Source: an uncultured Clostridia bacterium (GTDB taxonomy: Bacteria; Bacillota; Clostridia; Lachnospirales; Anaerotignaceae). From it: 9,480 nt of DNA. The DNA lies in contig CATZIM010000053.1 of NCBI GenBank assembly GCA_958420075.1, positions 1-9,480 on the forward strand. Direction: 5' to 3'. Both the position numbers and the translations under genes were made by a program. Shown here one piece after another: positions 7,096 to 9,480 of this stretch; within the stretch, counting starts at the first letter, position 1, and each line of letters opens with the position of its first letter. The notes below the pieces were generated by a model that did no database searches, was not told where the DNA came from, and was given only the letters and a program-made list of their open reading frames with translations.

Positions 7096-7176
7096 CGATT
7101 CCTACGTTGGCATTATCCAAATCAGGTGTAAGGGTCGAAGCAAAACTTCCTCTCAGCCCAATTCATTGAGCTCCCC
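7096..7176 (-). promoter_or_regulatory. TPP riboswitch aptamer (thi-box)
   Basis: The minus strand carries the conserved thi-box elements in order: GGGGAGCTC (7176-7168), GGGCTGAGA (7158-7150), ACCCTT (7135-7130), ACCTGAT, then GGATAATGCCAACGTAGGAA. A stem AGCUCAA-UGAA-UUGGGCU encloses the CUGAGA motif, and an optional small hairpin GAAG-UUUU-GCUUC is inserted next, as in many bacterial TPP aptamers. The pyrophosphate-side helix reads UUGG/CCAA where E. coli thiM has CUGG/CCAG, a compensatory change. It binds thiamine pyrophosphate and should switch off thiSFGH-tenI when the cofactor is plentiful. I could not draw the closing P1 helix with confidence, so the outer boundaries are approximate. 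Confidence 0.96.
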
Positions 7177-7189
7177 TGTTTTCTTTTTA

Positions 7190-7225
7190 CGAGAACAGTA
7201 TATACACGGATTCTGAAAATGTCAA
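7190..7225 (-). promoter_or_regulatory. Promoter of the thi operon
   Basis: On the minus strand TTGACA (7225-7220) and TATACT (7202-7197) are separated by exactly 17 bp, a near-consensus housekeeping sigma promoter. Transcription would start near 7190, about 14 nt before the TPP aptamer, and read through the riboswitch into thiS. Such a strong promoter fits control by attenuation rather than by an activator. Confidence 0.9.
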
Positions 7226-7279
7226 CAGGCAAAATGACAAAAAGCATAAAATTTTCGGAAATATGCACATAACTTTACA

Positions 7280-7309
7280 TGTTAAAATGAGTCCATAACA
7301 AAGAGGAGG
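7280..7309 (+). promoter_or_regulatory. Candidate extended -10 promoter and ribosome binding site for the moxR-like gene
   Basis: TGTTAAAAT (7280-7288) reads as an extended -10 element (TG-N-TAAAAT); no good -35 is present at the expected distance, which extended -10 promoters tolerate. The ribosome binding site AGGAGG (7304-7309) precedes ATG 7318 by 8 bp. The only gene-free DNA between the two divergent promoters is about 55 bp of AT-rich sequence. The promoter call is inference from motif match alone. Confidence 0.5.
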
Positions 7310-7317
7310 AATTTTTT

Positions 7318-8244
7318 ATGTGGCACATGGAAGAAGAATTACAGAAAGAAGGGGTCAGCGTCAGCCTGCGGAAGGAAATCCAGAAGTTCAGGGAAAGTCA
7401 TGGAGTGGATGCTTCTGTGGCAGGCCGTGTACCGGTACCCCGTTTTTTATATTATGGCAAAGAAATCTGGGAAGAAGCGGCAGCGGCGTTGTTATGTGGG
7501 GAAAACTTGCTGCTCTCCGGCCCGAAAGCAACGGGTAAAAATGTATTGGCAGAAAATCTGGCGGCGGCATTTGGTAGACCGTCCTGGGACATTTCTTTTT
7601 ATGTAAATGTAGACGCCGCTTCTCTCATTGGGACAGATACATTCCGAGATAATCAGGTGGTGTTCCGTGAAGGGCCTATCAGCCGCTGTGCCCATATGGG
7701 TGGTTTTGGCGTGCTGGATGAAATCAACATGGCGAAAAACGAGTCTTTGGCAGTGCTTCACGCAACATTGGACTTCCGTCGTTCCATTGACGTGCCGGGG
7801 TACGACAGAATCCCTCTGCACGAAGCCACACGTTTTATCGCTACCATGAACTATGGCTATGCCGGCACCAGAGAATTGAATGAAGCTCTGGCATCCCGTT
7901 TTGTGGTCATCAATATGCCGGTTATTTCTGAGGAAAACCTGCGGAAGCTGCTGAAACGGGAATTCCCCACACTGAAAGATAAATGGGCGGAACAGTTTGC
8001 CGCATTATTTAGGGAGCTGGAAACAAAGTGCGATAACGCGGAAATTTCCACAAAAGCTCTGGATTTGCGTGGACTTATGGCATCCATTCATCTGATGGAA
8101 AAAGGTCTGAAAGCGGTTCGTGCGCTGGAAATGGGTATCATTAACAAAGCATTCGATCCCTTTGAACGACAGTTGGTGGCAGATGCCATTGCCGCAAGAA
8201 TTCCCCAGGATCTGGACTATGGAAAGCTGTTTGGTGATCGCTGA
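7318..8244 (+). CDS. MoxR-family AAA+ ATPase
   Basis: This is a 308-residue cytoplasmic AAA+ ATPase of the MoxR/CbbQ/NorQ type, whose members remodel or load cofactors into client proteins together with a VWA partner. Visible in order: Walker A GPKATGKN (68-75), the MoxR-type segment DAASLIGTDTFR with VFREGPISRCA (99-125), Walker B VLDEIN (132-137), sensor 1 Asn178 in ATMNYG, arginine finger Arg194 in ALASRF, and sensor-2 Arg251 in LDLRG. Walker A ends K-N rather than K-S/T, so the usual Mg-binding hydroxyl is missing; the other motifs look intact and I expect an active or at least nucleotide-binding protein. The first 40 residues form a charged N-terminal extension. The ATG at 7318 has an AGGAGG site 8 bp upstream. 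The stop overlaps the next gene's start by one base, so the two are made together. The client is unknown. Confidence 0.9.
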   Translation: MWHMEEELQKEGVSVSLRKEIQKFRESHGVDASVAGRVPVPRFLYYGKEIWEEAAAALLCGENLLLSGPKATGKNVLAENLAAAFGRPSWDISFYVNVDAASLIGTDTFRDNQVVFREGPISRCAHMGGFGVLDEINMAKNESLAVLHATLDFRRSIDVPGYDRIPLHEATRFIATMNYGYAGTRELNEALASRFVVINMPVISEENLRKLLKREFPTLKDKWAEQFAALFRELETKCDNAEISTKALDLRGLMASIHLMEKGLKAVRALEMGIINKAFDPFERQLVADAIAARIPQDLDYGKLFGDR

Positions 8245-9480
8245 TGAAAAACAGAGAGATTGCGGAGCGTCGTGCCGTCAATCAGATTTGGAATGCTGCA
8301 CAGGATTATTCTCTGCAGCCGGTGTATGTTGCCTTTGATGAGGATGGCGACGCGGATTTTTATTTTAATACGGTCATTGGTGCCGTATATCATTATTTTC
8401 AGTTTGAAACATTGGATAAACTATTTACATATCTCCAGCGCAGACAGGATGGGGAGCTGTATGTGGAATTGCTTTGGCTGGGGCTGGAAAACTGCGTCTT
8501 CGGCAAGGCGAAGGACGAACGCCCGGCTATGGCGGAACTGCGGCGGGCTTATGCGGAAAAATTTCTGGCAAGACCCAAAGACCATGTGGGAGAATCCTTG
8601 CTGTGGGATTTGAAACGTGCCCATTGTCAGCGTATATTGGGTCAGACGGATGATCTGGACGAAGAAAAACGAAAAATACTGGATGCTTTGGAATTTCCCG
8701 CAGACTGCAATACAGAACAGGTGACAGACCGCATGGATCGTCTGCTGAACCAGTATTTTTTCAAAGGGCATTTCAAAGAGTTTGAAGAACTTGGCGGTCA
8801 TATCAGTGATTCTCCATTTTTCTGGCCGAAAGGTTGGGGAAAACGGGCAGGCGGTGCTTTGCGGCGCATCGACTGGGAAGGCAAAACCACAGAGGAAAAA
8901 GATTCCCTCATGGGAAAAGCAAGAAAGCTGTATCAGCGGCTGACATTTTCCAGACCCAGTGCTAAGGTGGTGCGTGCATATGTGGAAAGTTGTTTTGGAA
9001 AATCCATGTTTTCAACAGCGGAAATGGCAGAAATCGAAAAGAAACTCTGCACAGAAGCCCATCGGGAATGTCTGCTGCATTTCACTCGTGGTGAATTTAC
9101 AGAAACAGGCGAGTTGACCAGAGAGGCGGCAGAACAACGGGAATTTGCTGAAAAACAACGAGAAGCCAATGAAGCTTATTTTCAGGCAAATGAAAGCCAG
9201 ACCATGCTGGCAGTTAATAAACTGACAGAACGCATACGCAATGCCATATTATTGCAGCTGGAACCAACCGTATACCGCACCCGTGCCGGAAATCTGCTGG
9301 CAGGGAAAGTATGGCGGAACATCTATCTCCATGATGAACGAATTTTTGAAAAAACATCGGACAGCCAGCTGGATACCCTGACGGTGGATATTTTGCTGGA
9401 TGGCTCTGCTTCCCAGCGAGAACAGCAGGCGAAAGTGGCAACACAGGGCTTTATCATTTCGGAAAGTTTGACTCGCTGCA
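8244..9480 (+). CDS. VWA-domain partner protein of the MoxR-like ATPase, 3'-truncated by the window
   Basis: The frame opens with ATG 8244, overlapping the moxR-like stop as TGATG, and stays open to the window edge, giving 412 visible residues. The sequence VDILLDGSASQ holds a MIDAS metal-binding motif DGSAS (Asp386, Ser388, Ser390), which marks the start of a von Willebrand A domain; the rest of that domain lies beyond the window. The N-terminal part of about 380 residues is soluble, rich in charged and aromatic residues, with no signal peptide or membrane segment seen. A strongly charged, probably helical stretch covers residues 290-311. RAGNLLAGKVWRN (about 346-358) just before the VWA domain recalls the region preceding VWA in NorD/CobT-like proteins. 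The arrangement (long unique N-terminus, C-terminal VWA, ATPase directly upstream) matches ViaA, CbbO and NorD partners of MoxR ATPases, but I recognise no specific family for the N-terminal region. Confidence 0.85.
   Translation, partial: MKNREIAERRAVNQIWNAAQDYSLQPVYVAFDEDGDADFYFNTVIGAVYHYFQFETLDKLFTYLQRRQDGELYVELLWLGLENCVFGKAKDERPAMAELRRAYAEKFLARPKDHVGESLLWDLKRAHCQRILGQTDDLDEEKRKILDALEFPADCNTEQVTDRMDRLLNQYFFKGHFKEFEELGGHISDSPFFWPKGWGKRAGGALRRIDWEGKTTEEKDSLMGKARKLYQRLTFSRPSAKVVRAYVESCFGKSMFSTAEMAEIEKKLCTEAHRECLLHFTRGEFTETGELTREAAEQREFAEKQREANEAYFQANESQTMLAVNKLTERIRNAILLQLEPTVYRTRAGNLLAGKVWRNIYLHDERIFEKTSDSQLDTLTVDILLDGSASQREQQAKVATQGFIISESLTRC

Overview
The window looks like a piece of a low-to-moderate GC Firmicutes chromosome, most likely an anaerobic clostridial or related lineage. 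Three things suggest this: strong AGGAGG-type ribosome binding sites, a Firmicutes-type family-2 GalT with its own galK/galE partners, and a thiazole pathway built on the oxygen-sensitive radical-SAM enzyme ThiH rather than ThiO. I cannot name the species. There are no mobile elements, tRNA/rRNA genes or CRISPR repeats in view.

Left block (1-3344, + strand): the end of a Leloir galactose operon, in the order galK (5' end cut off by the window), galE, galT. The genes are 21 and 14 bp apart. Together they would phosphorylate galactose, exchange UMP between UDP-glucose and galactose-1-phosphate, and recycle UDP-galactose to UDP-glucose. A strong hairpin at 3373-3413 separates this operon from the convergent thi operon. 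Its U-run lies on the minus-strand side, so it mainly ends the thi transcript.

Middle block (3454-6898, - strand): a compact thiazole-synthesis operon thiS-thiF-thiG-thiH-tenI, read right to left, with several start/stop overlaps. ThiF adenylates ThiS for sulfur loading, ThiH makes dehydroglycine from tyrosine, ThiG builds the thiazole ring, and the last gene matches the thiazole tautomerase TenI better than thiamine-phosphate synthase ThiE. The pyrimidine branch and the coupling enzyme are not in this window.

Control region (6899-7317): the richest non-coding stretch. A near-consensus minus-strand promoter (TTGACA-17-TATACT) drives a clear TPP riboswitch aptamer (about 7096-7176), followed by an intrinsic terminator T1 (7051-7080) with a plausible antiterminator pairing back into the aptamer. 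Unexpectedly, a second terminator-like hairpin T2 (6925-6981) lies between T1 and thiS. All 21 of its base pairs form only in minus-strand RNA. A plus-strand extended -10 promoter candidate diverges from here.

Right block (7318-9480, + strand): a MoxR-type AAA+ ATPase gene whose stop codon overlaps the start of a long gene ending in a von Willebrand A (MIDAS) domain, which runs off the window. Such pairs (RavA/ViaA, CbbQ/CbbO, NorQ/NorD) act as chaperone or metal-cofactor maturation machines. The client of this pair is not evident, and the ATPase has Asn where Ser/Thr is usual in Walker A. The double attenuator and the MoxR-VWA pair are the parts most worth a second look.
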